Origin: CAZSNH01 sp052388455
Lineage (GTDB): Bacteria > Pseudomonadota > Alphaproteobacteria > Rhizobiales > Hyphomicrobiaceae
Assembly (NCBI GenBank): GCA_052388455.1
Contig: JBQTIA010000122.1
Coordinates: forward strand, 1-25,436
DNA: 25,436 nt
Direction: 5' to 3'
Shown here: positions 6,956-14,138 of the stretch, piece by piece
How positions within the stretch are numbered: position 1 is the first letter of the stretch
How the letters are laid out: each line of letters begins with the position of its first letter
Notes under the pieces: model-generated
Databases searched by the model: none
What the model saw: only the letters and a program-made list of their open reading frames with translations
Told to the model about the DNA's origin: nothing
Translations under genes and position numbers: made by a program

Positions 6956-7645
6956 TCACGGTGTCGGGGCGGCGAAGGCGATGATCCGGCCGTCGGACTT
7001 GAGCTTTTCGACACGGGCAGCGGCAGCGGCCTGGTCGAGCACTTCGGCCGAGACTCGCACGCGATAGATGCCGCCCGCCTTCGGTCCCTCGACGATCACC
7101 GCGCCTGCCTCGGTGAGGTGTGCGGTCACGGCCTCGACGCTCGCGCCCGGCTGGAAGGCAACGAGCGCGAACGTGCCCTTGGTGATCGCTTCGACGGGAC
7201 CGGACGCGGTTTGGAACCCGTCGCCGCTGCGTTCCACGAGCAGGGATCCGAGCGTGGCGGCCTGCACCGTCACCACCAGCGCCGCTGCTATGCCGGCGAG
7301 CGCCCGCGTGCGCGGCGTGAATCCGTCGACCCATTCGACGCATCGCTCCCAGAGCCCGCTCGCGGCGCGCTTAGCGATCTGCCGCGGCTCGGCCTCGATG
7401 GTGGCCATCAGATGCTCGAGGGCGGCGCGGCCCGGAGGCGCGATGGCCTCGTTTGCGGCGAAGGTCGCGTCCGCCTCCTCGCCGGCGAGATCGACGACAC
7501 GCCGCATGTCGGGATGGGCGGCGAGATAGCTCTCGACCGCGGCTTTGTCCTTCGCGTCGAGCTTGCCGGTGGCGTACCAGGGCAGCAGCAGCTCGATCTC
7601 CTCGCGATCGGTGTCTCTCATTTCGTTGTCCTGGCCGCTCATCAT
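6956..7645 (-). CDS. Membrane anti-sigma factor, zinc-less, partner of the adjacent ECF sigma factor
   Basis: This protein of 229 residues binds and silences its cognate sigma factor at the inner membrane. Its N-terminal 60 residues resemble an anti-sigma domain (EEIELLLPWYATGKL, then AAVESYLAAHPDMRR). However, the position where zinc-binding versions have CxxC reads HPDM, so this is a zinc-free variant. One membrane helix is predicted at about 113-136 (ALAGIAAALVVTVQAATLG). The periplasmic part (about 139-229) has alternating strand and helix character with YRVR (194-197), LDQ (203-205) and SDGRIIAF (217-224). Of the ATGs at 7651, 7645 and 7642, the one at 7645 has AGAGG at ideal spacing and overlaps the sigma gene stop. 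Overlap and order mark it as the cognate anti-sigma factor. The periplasmic domain is discussed in the findings. Confidence 0.85.
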   Translation of the reverse strand: MMSGQDNEMRDTDREEIELLLPWYATGKLDAKDKAAVESYLAAHPDMRRVVDLAGEEADATFAANEAIAPPGRAALEHLMATIEAEPRQIAKRAASGLWERCVEWVDGFTPRTRALAGIAAALVVTVQAATLGSLLVERSGDGFQTASGPVEAITKGTFALVAFQPGASVEAVTAHLTEAGAVIVEGPKAGGIYRVRVSAEVLDQAAAAARVEKLKSDGRIIAFAAPTP

Positions 7646-8208
7646 GGCCATCCTCTGTCGATGCCGCGGGCCTTGAGGTGCTCTGACAGCTTCTTGCGCG
7701 CATAGAACATGCGCGTCTTGACGGTGTTCTCCGGGATGCAGAGGATCTCGGCGATCTCCGAGATCGAGCGTTCCTGGTAATAGACGAGATCCAGGATCGT
7801 CCGATGCTCCTCAGACAGCCTGTCGATGCAGGCGCGCATGATCTGGCCTTTGTCCAGCTTCTGCGTCACCACCTCGGGCGTATCGTCCTCGTCGGCGATC
7901 TCGGCTGCCGCCTCGTCGACGAGACCCAGAACCTCTCTTCGCTTGCGCAGCGTGCTCACCGCCTTGTTGTGGGCGATGGAGAGCAGCCATGTCAGCGGTT
8001 CGCTCCGGCCCTCGAAACGGCTGGCACTCTGCCATGCTGCCAGAAACACCTCGTTCAGTAGCTCCTCGGCCGTGGCCGTGTTGGCGACTTTCCGCGTCAG
8101 GAAACGGAAGACGCGGGGCGAATGAAGGGTGAAGAGCCGCTCGAAGGCGCGCGCGTCACCCTTGCCGACGGCTTCGAGAAGGATCCGGTCCTGGGCTTTC
8201 TGTTCCAT
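7642..8208 (-). CDS. ECF-type RNA polymerase sigma factor
   Basis: This sigma-70 family protein of 188 residues has the two-domain ECF layout. Region 2 (about 22-89) includes AFERLFTLHSPRVFRFL, the core-binding AEELLNEVFLAAWQ, and WLLSIAHNKAVSTLRKR. Region 4 (about 127-178) includes LSEEHRTILDLVYYQ and the helix-turn-helix ISEIAEILCIPENTVKTRMFYARKKL. An acidic linker (DEDDTPE) joins them. There is no C-terminal SnoaL-type or other extra domain. The ATG at 8208 starts at the family-typical position; a GTG at 8241 would add 11 residues. The stop codon overlaps the anti-sigma start. It probably directs transcription of its own operon and of nearby envelope genes, but this is inferred from ECF biology rather than seen as a proven promoter. 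Confidence 0.93.
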   Translation of the reverse strand: MEQKAQDRILLEAVGKGDARAFERLFTLHSPRVFRFLTRKVANTATAEELLNEVFLAAWQSASRFEGRSEPLTWLLSIAHNKAVSTLRKRREVLGLVDEAAAEIADEDDTPEVVTQKLDKGQIMRACIDRLSEEHRTILDLVYYQERSISEIAEILCIPENTVKTRMFYARKKLSEHLKARGIDRGWP

Positions 8209-8260
8209 GAGACATCCGGGGCCTCGAGCCGCCTGCAACACCTTGGTCGCCGGAAGTGCC

Positions 8261-8374
8261 GGAAAGGTTCGATCGCAATCCGATTATTCTGCCAGACCAT
8301 CCGCCGCCGAGCCAGCGGCGGCTCGCAGGATCGGCCGACGTGAGTTTTTTCAAACCGCGGCTCGAACCCTTTCC
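8261..8374. promoter_or_regulatory. Paired inverted GGAAAGG(G)TTCGA motifs in the divergent sigma/secreted-protein region
   Basis: GGAAAGGTTCGA occurs on the + strand at 8261-8272, and its near-copy GGAAAGGGTTCGA occurs on the - strand at 8374-8362. Each points to the gene downstream in its own direction: the glycine-rich protein and the sigma factor respectively. They could be -35-type elements or operator half-sites of an autoregulated ECF system. Competing hairpins (8303-8322 and 8308-8325) lie between them. No matching -10 element is convincing. Confidence 0.3.
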
Positions 8375-8461
8375 GATGCCCGAGCGACAGACGGGTACAG
8401 CCGATCGAGATCGGGCTGAACCAGACGTCAGCGAAACCTGATCACCCTACTGGAGGCACCC

Positions 8462-8785
8462 ATGACCGCTCACATCAAGCCCTGCTCCCGCGCCACCCGC
8501 TTTTTCGCGGTTCCCCTGATGGGCCTCGCCGTGATGGCCGGCTCGCTCACCGCCGCAGCTCCCAAGGCCGAGGCCGGCCGCAAGAGCGCCGCCGCCGCCC
8601 TGGCGGTGGGCCTCGTCGTCGGCATGGCCGTCGCCGAGGGCGCGCGCCGTAACCGCGGCTGGGGCGGCGGCGGACGTCGCTTCGAACGGGCCCGCTTCGG
8701 CGGCGGCGGTTTCGGCGGACCGCGCTGCTTCACCCGCCAGATCTGCTCGCCCGACGGCTGGTGCGAAACCCGCAGCGTCTGCTGA
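8462..8785 (+). CDS. Secreted glycine-rich small protein of unknown function
   Basis: This 107-residue protein has an N-terminal signal peptide (hydrophobic LMGLAVMAGSLTAAAP, likely cleavage near KAEAG at residue 39). A short hydrophobic stretch follows (AAAALAVGLVVGMAVAEGA), then a Gly/Arg-rich segment (WGGGGRR, FGGGGFGGP) and a compact C-terminus with four cysteines (PRCFTRQICSPDGWCETRSVC, the last two being W-C-E-T and S-V-C). The ATG at 8462 has GGAGG five bases upstream. It is transcribed divergently from the ECF sigma factor and converges with the subtilase gene. It probably acts in the periplasm or cell surface. No family is recognised, and membership of the ECF regulon is inferred only from position. 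Confidence 0.8.
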   Translation: MTAHIKPCSRATRFFAVPLMGLAVMAGSLTAAAPKAEAGRKSAAAALAVGLVVGMAVAEGARRNRGWGGGGRRFERARFGGGGFGGPRCFTRQICSPDGWCETRSVC

Positions 8786-8802
8786 CCCGACACCTCGATC
8801 AA

Positions 8803-8848
8803 CGGAGAACGGGAGTCCCCCAACAAGGTGGCTCCCGTTTCCGTTTCT
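8803..8848 (+). terminator. Intrinsic terminator after the glycine-rich protein gene
   Basis: AACGGGAG (8808-8815) pairs with CTCCCGTT (8832-8839). The stem is lengthened by CGGA (8803-8806) with TCCG (8840-8843) across one bulged base, and is followed by TTTCTGG. It lies 18 bases after the stop codon. Confidence 0.65.
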
Positions 8849-8900
8849 GGTGGACCCAAATGAGGTTCGGATCACGGTCTGGTCGCCGGCCGGCTTCAAC

Positions 8901-11450
8901 TCAACGCGCGCCGCTCACGGCCTTGGCGGCGTCGAGGATGCCGGCGCCGATCTCGGCTGGATCGCGGCCGGAGGCTGGGCTGCGGGCCGAGCCGGTCAGG
9001 ATCGCCCTCATATCCGCGCTGGTGACGCCGGGTCGGCGCTCCATGATCAGCGCCGCGACCCCACAGACGTGCGCCGCCGCGAGCGACGTCCCCGACTGCA
9101 GCTCGTACGTGCGGGAGAGCGACGGCACCAGGATGTCGACGCCGGGCGCGGCTATCGAGATGTAGGCGCCGCGATTGGCAGCGGCGTAGAGGCGGTCCTC
9201 GCTGTCGGTGGCACTGACGGCAATCACCTCGGGGAACGCCGCCGGATAGGCCGGGCGGGCGTCGGGCCCGCCGTTGCCGGCGGCAGCGAGCACGATGGCA
9301 CCCTGAGCCGCCGCGCCACTGATGACCCGGCCGAGCAGCGGATCGCGTGGGCCCGCGAAGCTCATGTTGAAGAGCCGCGCGCCGTTGGCGTAGGCCCAGT
9401 CCAGTCCCTTGACGAGCGCGAAGCTCGTCGAGGAGGCGGGACCCCGGCCACCGGTGCGAAAGGCTCGGACCGAAAGCACGCGCGCCTCCGGAGCGACGCC
9501 GGTCATGCTGTCCCGCGCGGCGAGCACGCCGGCGATGGCTGTACCGTGGGCCTCCGGCTTCACCACGCCGTCGCCGATGGCGTCGAACGTGGCGGCCACC
9601 GCTCCGGCGAGCTCGGGATGCGAGCTGTCGATGGCCGTGTCGATGATAGCCACCGACACTTTTCGTCCTCGTGCCAGCGCATGCGCCTCGGCGAGCCGGA
9701 TCTTGTCGGGTGCGTACTGGGGAACGGCGAGCTTGGCCACGGCCGCTCCGATCACTCGGAAAACGTAGCTCGGCTGCACGGCGACGACGCGCGCATCGCT
9801 GGCAAGCGCGGCGATCACCTGATCCAGAGGTCGCGCGCCGCGGATGCGGTAGAGCACGACGCGCTGGCCGGCGAGGGGCGAGGTATGCACCTCGATGGGC
9901 TCGAGGTCGAAGTCGCGCCCCAAGGCCGCGTCATCGGCCGGCGTAGCATCGGGCCGGGTGATGACGACGACCTCGCCCTCGCGTACCTCGTCGGCGGCGA
10001 GCGCGGCGCTTCCGGAACCGCCGGCATCGACGGCGAGCGGCGCCGGCAGCGCGGCCGTGCGGATCGACGACGGCTGCATGCTGGCGATGCCGGCAACCGC
10101 GCCGAGCAGGTAGGGGAAGCCTCCAGTTACAGCCTGAAGCGGTGCCGCATCCGAGGCTGTACCGCCGGCCTCGATCGTCGCGACCGCGACCTGGACCGCG
10201 CCGCGCCGCACCCTGGTCCAATGCGGCTCGTCGGGGAGCTGCACCAGCCCGCAGAGCGTCTTGGCCGAGTCGCGGTCGAGCGCACCCGACTTGGCGCGGC
10301 GGAACTTCGAGCCCTTCCCGTTCTGATCGTCATCGCTCGTCGCCTGCATGGTGGCGCACAGAGTTGAACCGTCTCGGCTCGCCGCGGCACCCCCGCCGAG
10401 GGCACCCCCGCCGAGGGCACCGCCGCCGGCACCTCCACCGGCGCCGCCACCACCGATGCCGTCGCCGACATCGCCGCCGCCGCCAGCACCGCCCACGCCC
10501 CCTCCCCCGTCGAAGTGAAAGACCATCGGCAGCCAGGGGCTGTCCCCATCGTTCGTGGTCAGGACCAAGATCTGCTGGGGTGCCGGCTGCAGGACGAACA
10601 TGCCGCTATCGGGGAAGGAGACGGCGCTGACCCCGCAGCCGAGATCCGGGCAGCCGGGCTGTGCCGCGGCCTGCGGCAGGAAGAACCCGATGTCGGCATA
10701 GGAGATGGCGGCGCTCGGGCAGCCGAGATCGCCGCAGCCGGGATCGCCGGGGGGCGGGCTGCCACTGCCGTTGATCTCGCTCAGAGGCGGGAACTCGTTG
10801 ACCGGTTCGCCCGGGGCCTGTGCTTCGGCGACCGCGTCCGTGAAGACGACGACCGAAATGGCGGCGATGGCGTCGTCCGAGCCGTCGTCGAATTCGTCGT
10901 AGGGAGCTGAAGGCGCGGTGGTGTACTCGCCTGGCGGCGGGCCTTTGCTCTCGCCGCGGCTCGGCTCGCGGTCGCGCGACCGCGGCGCGCGGCGGACGGC
11001 CTGCGTGGATGTTTCGCCGCCCGCAGGCTCGGCACTGTCCTTCTTGTCCTGGTCCCTCGTCGCCCGGCGCGCTTTCTTCGTCTTTGTCGAATCGTCGTCG
11101 TCCGGCTTGGTGACGACCTTCTTCTTCGGCTCCGGCGGCGGCTCCGTCTTGGCGGACTCGACCTTTGGCTTGGACGGCTTCTTCGGCTTGGCGACCTTGG
11201 TCTCGTCCCCCCTGTCGCGCGGCCTTTTGATCGACTCGCGTGGAATGTTGATCCGTGAAGGCGGCGCGGCGCGCGGAACGGACGACGTCGACGGCGGCGC
11301 CACGCGCGGCGGCGGTGGAGGAGCGACAAAGACCTTGATCGGAGGGCCTACCGGAACTTTTTGAGCGAAGGCATGAGTTACCGGCTTCAGGAGCAGGAGC
11401 GCTCCAGCCATAGCCAGGATTATGCGCGTCGAAAACCGGCCGGGCATCAT
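8901..11450 (-). CDS. Secreted S8 (subtilisin-like) serine peptidase with long low-complexity N-terminal region
   Basis: This is an 849-residue exported protease. A signal peptide (about 1-30, cleavage near AFAQ) is followed by a Pro-rich stretch (40-66), a long charged Lys/Arg/Asp segment (70-172), and two back-to-back copies of a 28-residue cysteine-containing unit (237-264 and 265-292, each starting PGC-x-DLGC). Next comes a poly-Gly linker (about 314-355). A probable pro-region at about 515-570 (VVLYRIRGARPLDQVIAAL) leads into the catalytic domain (about 580-845). The triad is complete: D604 in AIIDTAID, H635 in HGTAIAGVLA and S789 in SGTSLAAAHV, with the oxyanion asparagine N726 in AAAGNGG. 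It is therefore likely an active enzyme. It converges with the glycine-rich gene and is the only protease in the ECF cluster. The ATG at 11450 lacks a strong Shine-Dalgarno. Confidence 0.9.
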   Translation of the reverse strand: MMPGRFSTRIILAMAGALLLLKPVTHAFAQKVPVGPPIKVFVAPPPPPRVAPPSTSSVPRAAPPSRINIPRESIKRPRDRGDETKVAKPKKPSKPKVESAKTEPPPEPKKKVVTKPDDDDSTKTKKARRATRDQDKKDSAEPAGGETSTQAVRRAPRSRDREPSRGESKGPPPGEYTTAPSAPYDEFDDGSDDAIAAISVVVFTDAVAEAQAPGEPVNEFPPLSEINGSGSPPPGDPGCGDLGCPSAAISYADIGFFLPQAAAQPGCPDLGCGVSAVSFPDSGMFVLQPAPQQILVLTTNDGDSPWLPMVFHFDGGGGVGGAGGGGDVGDGIGGGGAGGGAGGGALGGGALGGGAAASRDGSTLCATMQATSDDDQNGKGSKFRRAKSGALDRDSAKTLCGLVQLPDEPHWTRVRRGAVQVAVATIEAGGTASDAAPLQAVTGGFPYLLGAVAGIASMQPSSIRTAALPAPLAVDAGGSGSAALAADEVREGEVVVITRPDATPADDAALGRDFDLEPIEVHTSPLAGQRVVLYRIRGARPLDQVIAALASDARVVAVQPSYVFRVIGAAVAKLAVPQYAPDKIRLAEAHALARGRKVSVAIIDTAIDSSHPELAGAVAATFDAIGDGVVKPEAHGTAIAGVLAARDSMTGVAPEARVLSVRAFRTGGRGPASSTSFALVKGLDWAYANGARLFNMSFAGPRDPLLGRVISGAAAQGAIVLAAAGNGGPDARPAYPAAFPEVIAVSATDSEDRLYAAANRGAYISIAAPGVDILVPSLSRTYELQSGTSLAAAHVCGVAALIMERRPGVTSADMRAILTGSARSPASGRDPAEIGAGILDAAKAVSGAR

Positions 11451-11673
11451 GATCGCAACTTTCTGAAATGACGGCAGTTGCGGGCGACCTTGCTGATTAG
11501 TCTAGATCAACTCGCATGCGCCGTCATCAGCCTCTCCCCTGCGGGAGTTGAACGAGCCGAAGCGCAGCAGGCTGTCGGGCACGCGAAACCGGTTGAACTC
11601 GCGAACCGCCCGAAGTCAGTCGTCGCAGGCTCGGCAAAGGTTCACAGAGCCGGGCACGGTGGCCGGATAGGGT

Positions 11674-12651
11674 TCAGAATTTGTAGAGCAGGTATCCACG
11701 CCCGCCGTAGGTCTCGGTCTCGTCGCGGCCGACGGTGGTCTGGAACTCGCCGCCGAGGGTGAGCGCCCCGTCGATGTAATTGAGCGACGCGGAGAGGTCT
11801 GCCGCATCGCGATCGCGAAAGCCGTCCGAAAGATTGAAGTCGTGGACCCAATAAGCGCGGAGGATGGGCACGAGATAGGCGCTGCCACACTGGAAGAAAT
11901 AGCCGATGTCGGTGCCGAACTGGCCACGAAGCAGATCGTCGTCGGTGGCAACCACATCAGCGGTCTGGAAGAATGTGCCGTTGAGGGGATCGTCAATCCG
12001 GGAGACCACCCGATAGGGAGCGTTGTGGGTATCGGTGTAGAGCACACGAGCGCCGGGCACGGCGAACCAGCGATCCCAACGCTGGGTGTAGGAAATGTTG
12101 CCGCCGATGAACCAGTTCTCGCTGTCCCTCGACCACGATTGGCGGGCCGTGCTGATGCCGGTCAGCTCCAGGTCTCGGACCTCGTCCGCTTCTGTCTCGG
12201 AGTAGCCGCCGATTGCTCCCAATCCGAAATTTCCGGGCAAAGTCACCGTGGCGCGACCAAAGACCGTCCAACTCTGGGTCTTTGCCTCGCCGCCAACCAC
12301 CTGAGACGTGAAGAAATCAGCTCCGTTGGTAACGATGGTGACGGGTCCGCGCCCGAAATCCGTATCACCGTCTCCAATCGTGACGCCGCCGCCGATCTCC
12401 AGCCAGGTCGTCACCGCGAGATCGAGCCCCGCGGTGAGTTGCCAATTGTCGGACAGCGACGGGCTTTCCGTTCGCTTGTCCTGGACGCGCGTGTACCCGC
12501 CGTCGACGTAAGGCGTGATCTTGATGCCCGCCTGTGCCGGTTGGTCTTGAGCGGCAGCGGAGCCGTGCGTCACAGCCAAGAGCAAGGCCGCCCCGCCCGC
12601 CCATCCGACACCTAGCCTCGAAGACCTCTGAATCACGGAGTCGCTCAGCAT
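11674..12651 (-). CDS. Outer-membrane beta-barrel protein
   Basis: This protein of 325 residues has a signal peptide (hydrophobic core VGWAGGAALLLAVTHG, cleavage near SAAAQD). The remainder shows alternating amphipathic strands with many aromatic and Gly residues, such as WQLTAGLDLAVTTWLEIGGG, WTVFGRATVTL and YLVPILRAYWVHDF. It ends in YLLYKF, an aromatic C-terminal residue typical of barrels inserted by the BAM complex. The pattern resembles the autotransporter-type barrel fold, but there is no passenger domain, so a stand-alone porin-like or adhesin-like barrel is likelier. The ATG at 12651 lies one base after the stop of the preceding small gene and has no Shine-Dalgarno, so translational coupling is likely. 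Substrate or ligand is unknown. Confidence 0.72.
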   Translation of the reverse strand: MLSDSVIQRSSRLGVGWAGGAALLLAVTHGSAAAQDQPAQAGIKITPYVDGGYTRVQDKRTESPSLSDNWQLTAGLDLAVTTWLEIGGGVTIGDGDTDFGRGPVTIVTNGADFFTSQVVGGEAKTQSWTVFGRATVTLPGNFGLGAIGGYSETEADEVRDLELTGISTARQSWSRDSENWFIGGNISYTQRWDRWFAVPGARVLYTDTHNAPYRVVSRIDDPLNGTFFQTADVVATDDDLLRGQFGTDIGYFFQCGSAYLVPILRAYWVHDFNLSDGFRDRDAADLSASLNYIDGALTLGGEFQTTVGRDETETYGGRGYLLYKF

Positions 12652-12652
12652 T

Positions 12653-12979
12653 CTAGTTAGGCGGACAGTTCGAGAGATCGGCGTCGGGATTGCTTTCACG
12701 CAGCTTCTTGCAGCGAGCAACCCAGTCGGAAACCTGTTTGGGCGTGTCCTGTGCCTTGCCTTGTTGAGGAATGATCTGTGGCAAGTACGACGGCAAGGGA
12801 AGCGGGGGCGGAGGTGGCAGTCTTGGACACGCCGAAGTGCACACCTGTGCGCCCGCCGGCACCGCTACGAATGCGGCGCTCAGACCCATGATCAGGCCCA
12901 TGATCAGTCTTGCCAGTCGATGCCGTCTCAAGCGATGCCGACCGTCAGGCACTGTCTCGATATGCGAGGAGACAGACAT
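12653..12979 (-). CDS. Small secreted proline-rich, cysteine-containing protein
   Basis: This 108-residue protein has a signal peptide after a basic start (RLRRHRLARLIMGLIMGLSAAFVAVPAGA, cut for brevity near AGAQV). The mature part has a CTSAC pair, a proline run (PRLPPPPPLPLPSYLP) and a C-terminal domain with two more cysteines (VARCKK and SNCPPN), so two disulfides are possible. The ATG at 12979 has AGGAG eight bases upstream and a plausible promoter just beyond. It is the first gene of a two-gene operon with the beta-barrel protein. No family is recognised; a periplasmic partner of the barrel is an inference from the tight coupling. Confidence 0.72.
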   Translation of the reverse strand: MSVSSHIETVPDGRHRLRRHRLARLIMGLIMGLSAAFVAVPAGAQVCTSACPRLPPPPPLPLPSYLPQIIPQQGKAQDTPKQVSDWVARCKKLRESNPDADLSNCPPN

Positions 12980-13008
12980 GCCATTAACTCCTGAAAAATT
13001 GGACTGAT

Positions 13009-13037
13009 GATTAACACTCGCACGTGCTGGCAATCAA
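13009..13037 (-). promoter_or_regulatory. Predicted promoter of the small-secreted/beta-barrel operon, overlapping a palindrome
   Basis: On the minus strand TTGATT (13037-13032), a 17-base spacer and TTAATC (13014-13009) place the start of transcription at about 13001, about 20 bases before the ATG and just upstream of its AGGAG. The -35 box lies inside the palindrome GGCAAT-CA-ATTGCC (13029-13042), and the spacer holds GCACGTGC (13020-13027). Either could be a repressor or activator site. Confidence 0.45.
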
Positions 13038-13202
13038 TTGCCTTGGCCTAACTTCTTAGTCCTCAGTCGCCATTCAGCCACAGAAACCTCGACCGCCAGA
13101 AAGGAATTCCGCGACCATCGACTTTGGCACTCTCAAATTGAACCTTTGAGCACCGCTCCGCGACCAAGGCTCGTCGAAGCTTTCACGCCTTGAAGGTGAA
13201 CT

Positions 13203-13640
13203 ATGATCAAGTCTCTGGGATTTCTCGTTCTTGTCACCATTGCAAATCCTGTCGCCGCGGCCGAGCAAGGATCGGCGCAGGCCATTCGCGAGCCATTGAA
13301 CGCTGAGCAGCCTCCGTTTGTCGGCAAGTGGGGCACGGGCAAGCACGCTTGCGACGCGAGCGCGTACTTCTTCCGGAAAAGCGACAGGCTCGTCGTCTTC
13401 GGCGCCGGCACCGCCCAGTACATCCGCGGCTTCAGTCTCGGCCACACCTGCCTGAACGCGAAAATCGGAGCGACCGGCGGCCGGCTTGGCTTCTCCTCCG
13501 CCTGCCAGGGCGGCGAATCGCTCGACCGCCGCAAAGGCATCACCGACCAGGACGGAGAGATGAAGCTCGTCGTCGACGGCGAAAAGCTGACCGGCACTGG
13601 CCCCGACGGCCACAGGCTGAAGCTCGTGCGGTGCCGCTGA
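13203..13640 (+). CDS. Small secreted protein of unknown function
   Basis: This 145-residue protein has a short signal peptide (SLGFLVLVTIANPVAAAEQG, cleavage near AAA-EQ). The mature domain looks like a compact beta-rich module: FVGKWGTGKHACDASAYFF, then a Cys in GHTCLNAKIGA, another in SSACQGGE, and a final VRCR. The four cysteines could form two disulfides, and the alternating strand pattern recalls small lipocalin-like folds. The ATG at 13203 is preceded by GAAGGTGA at good spacing. It is divergent from the small-secreted/barrel operon and upstream of the RTX-like gene, with which it may be cotranscribed. No family is recognised. Confidence 0.72.
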   Translation: MIKSLGFLVLVTIANPVAAAEQGSAQAIREPLNAEQPPFVGKWGTGKHACDASAYFFRKSDRLVVFGAGTAQYIRGFSLGHTCLNAKIGATGGRLGFSSACQGGESLDRRKGITDQDGEMKLVVDGEKLTGTGPDGHRLKLVRCR

Positions 13641-13769
13641 CGAGGCGCCCGGCACGATTGCCCAAGTTCGTTTGAGCCCATCCCAAGGCGTCCGCCCGCC
13701 TTTTGAACCTTCCGCCGCGCCGCGGCGACTGACGGGCATCGGCAGCACCCAGCCCAAAGGAGAATTCCA

Positions 13770-14138
13770 ATGCCCACCTTCAAATATGGCACGAGCGGAA
13801 ACGACTGGAACCTGCGCTTCGACATGGGCTACTCGACGAACGACTGGAATTACATGTACGGCCGCGAAGGCCACGACACGATGTACTCCGGCGCTCACAA
13901 TGACTACCTCGTGGGGGGCACGGGAGACGATATGATGGTTGTCGCCGACGACCGTGTCGCCGACTACTTCATCGGCGAGGACGGCTCGGATACGGTGCAA
14001 TATGCCAGCGCAACGGCCGGGGTCGACGTGAACCTCGCCAGATTGGACAACCTCGGCCAATCGTTCGGTGCCGGCGCTGCGGTCGGCGACGTTTTCGTCG
14101 GCATCGAAAGTGTGATGGGGAGCCGCTACGGGGACTGA
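13770..14138 (+). CDS. RTX-type calcium-binding repeat protein, N-terminal part (truncated by in-frame TGA)
   Basis: Translation starts at an ATG with AAAGGAG six bases upstream and gives 122 residues. Acidic Gly-Asp repeats of the hemolysin-type calcium-binding class are seen: YGREGHDTMYSG, LVGGTGDDMMV, FIGEDGSDTVQYAS, followed by the usual VDVNLA segment and GIESVMGSRYGD. The frame then hits TGA (14136-14138), while the same frame stays open and RTX-like afterwards. There is no N-terminal signal peptide, consistent with type I secretion through a C-terminal signal. The product is probably a non-functional fragment, although a short peptide could still be made. Confidence 0.65.
   Translation: MPTFKYGTSGNDWNLRFDMGYSTNDWNYMYGREGHDTMYSGAHNDYLVGGTGDDMMVVADDRVADYFIGEDGSDTVQYASATAGVDVNLARLDNLGQSFGAGAAVGDVFVGIESVMGSRYGD

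Noticed and set aside
8850..10367. 505-residue plus-strand frame opposite the subtilase
   Set aside because: Its composition is typical of antisense shadow and it covers the catalytic domain coding sequence.
10380..10450. Short direct repeats that might suggest a CRISPR or minisatellite
   Set aside because: They encode the poly-Gly linker of the subtilase and keep its reading frame; there are no spacers.
14136..14138. TGA read as selenocysteine or recoded in the RTX-type gene
   Set aside because: No selenocysteine insertion hairpin is evident after it, RTX repeats are not selenoproteins, and the gene has also lost its 3' end, so a nonsense mutation is simpler.
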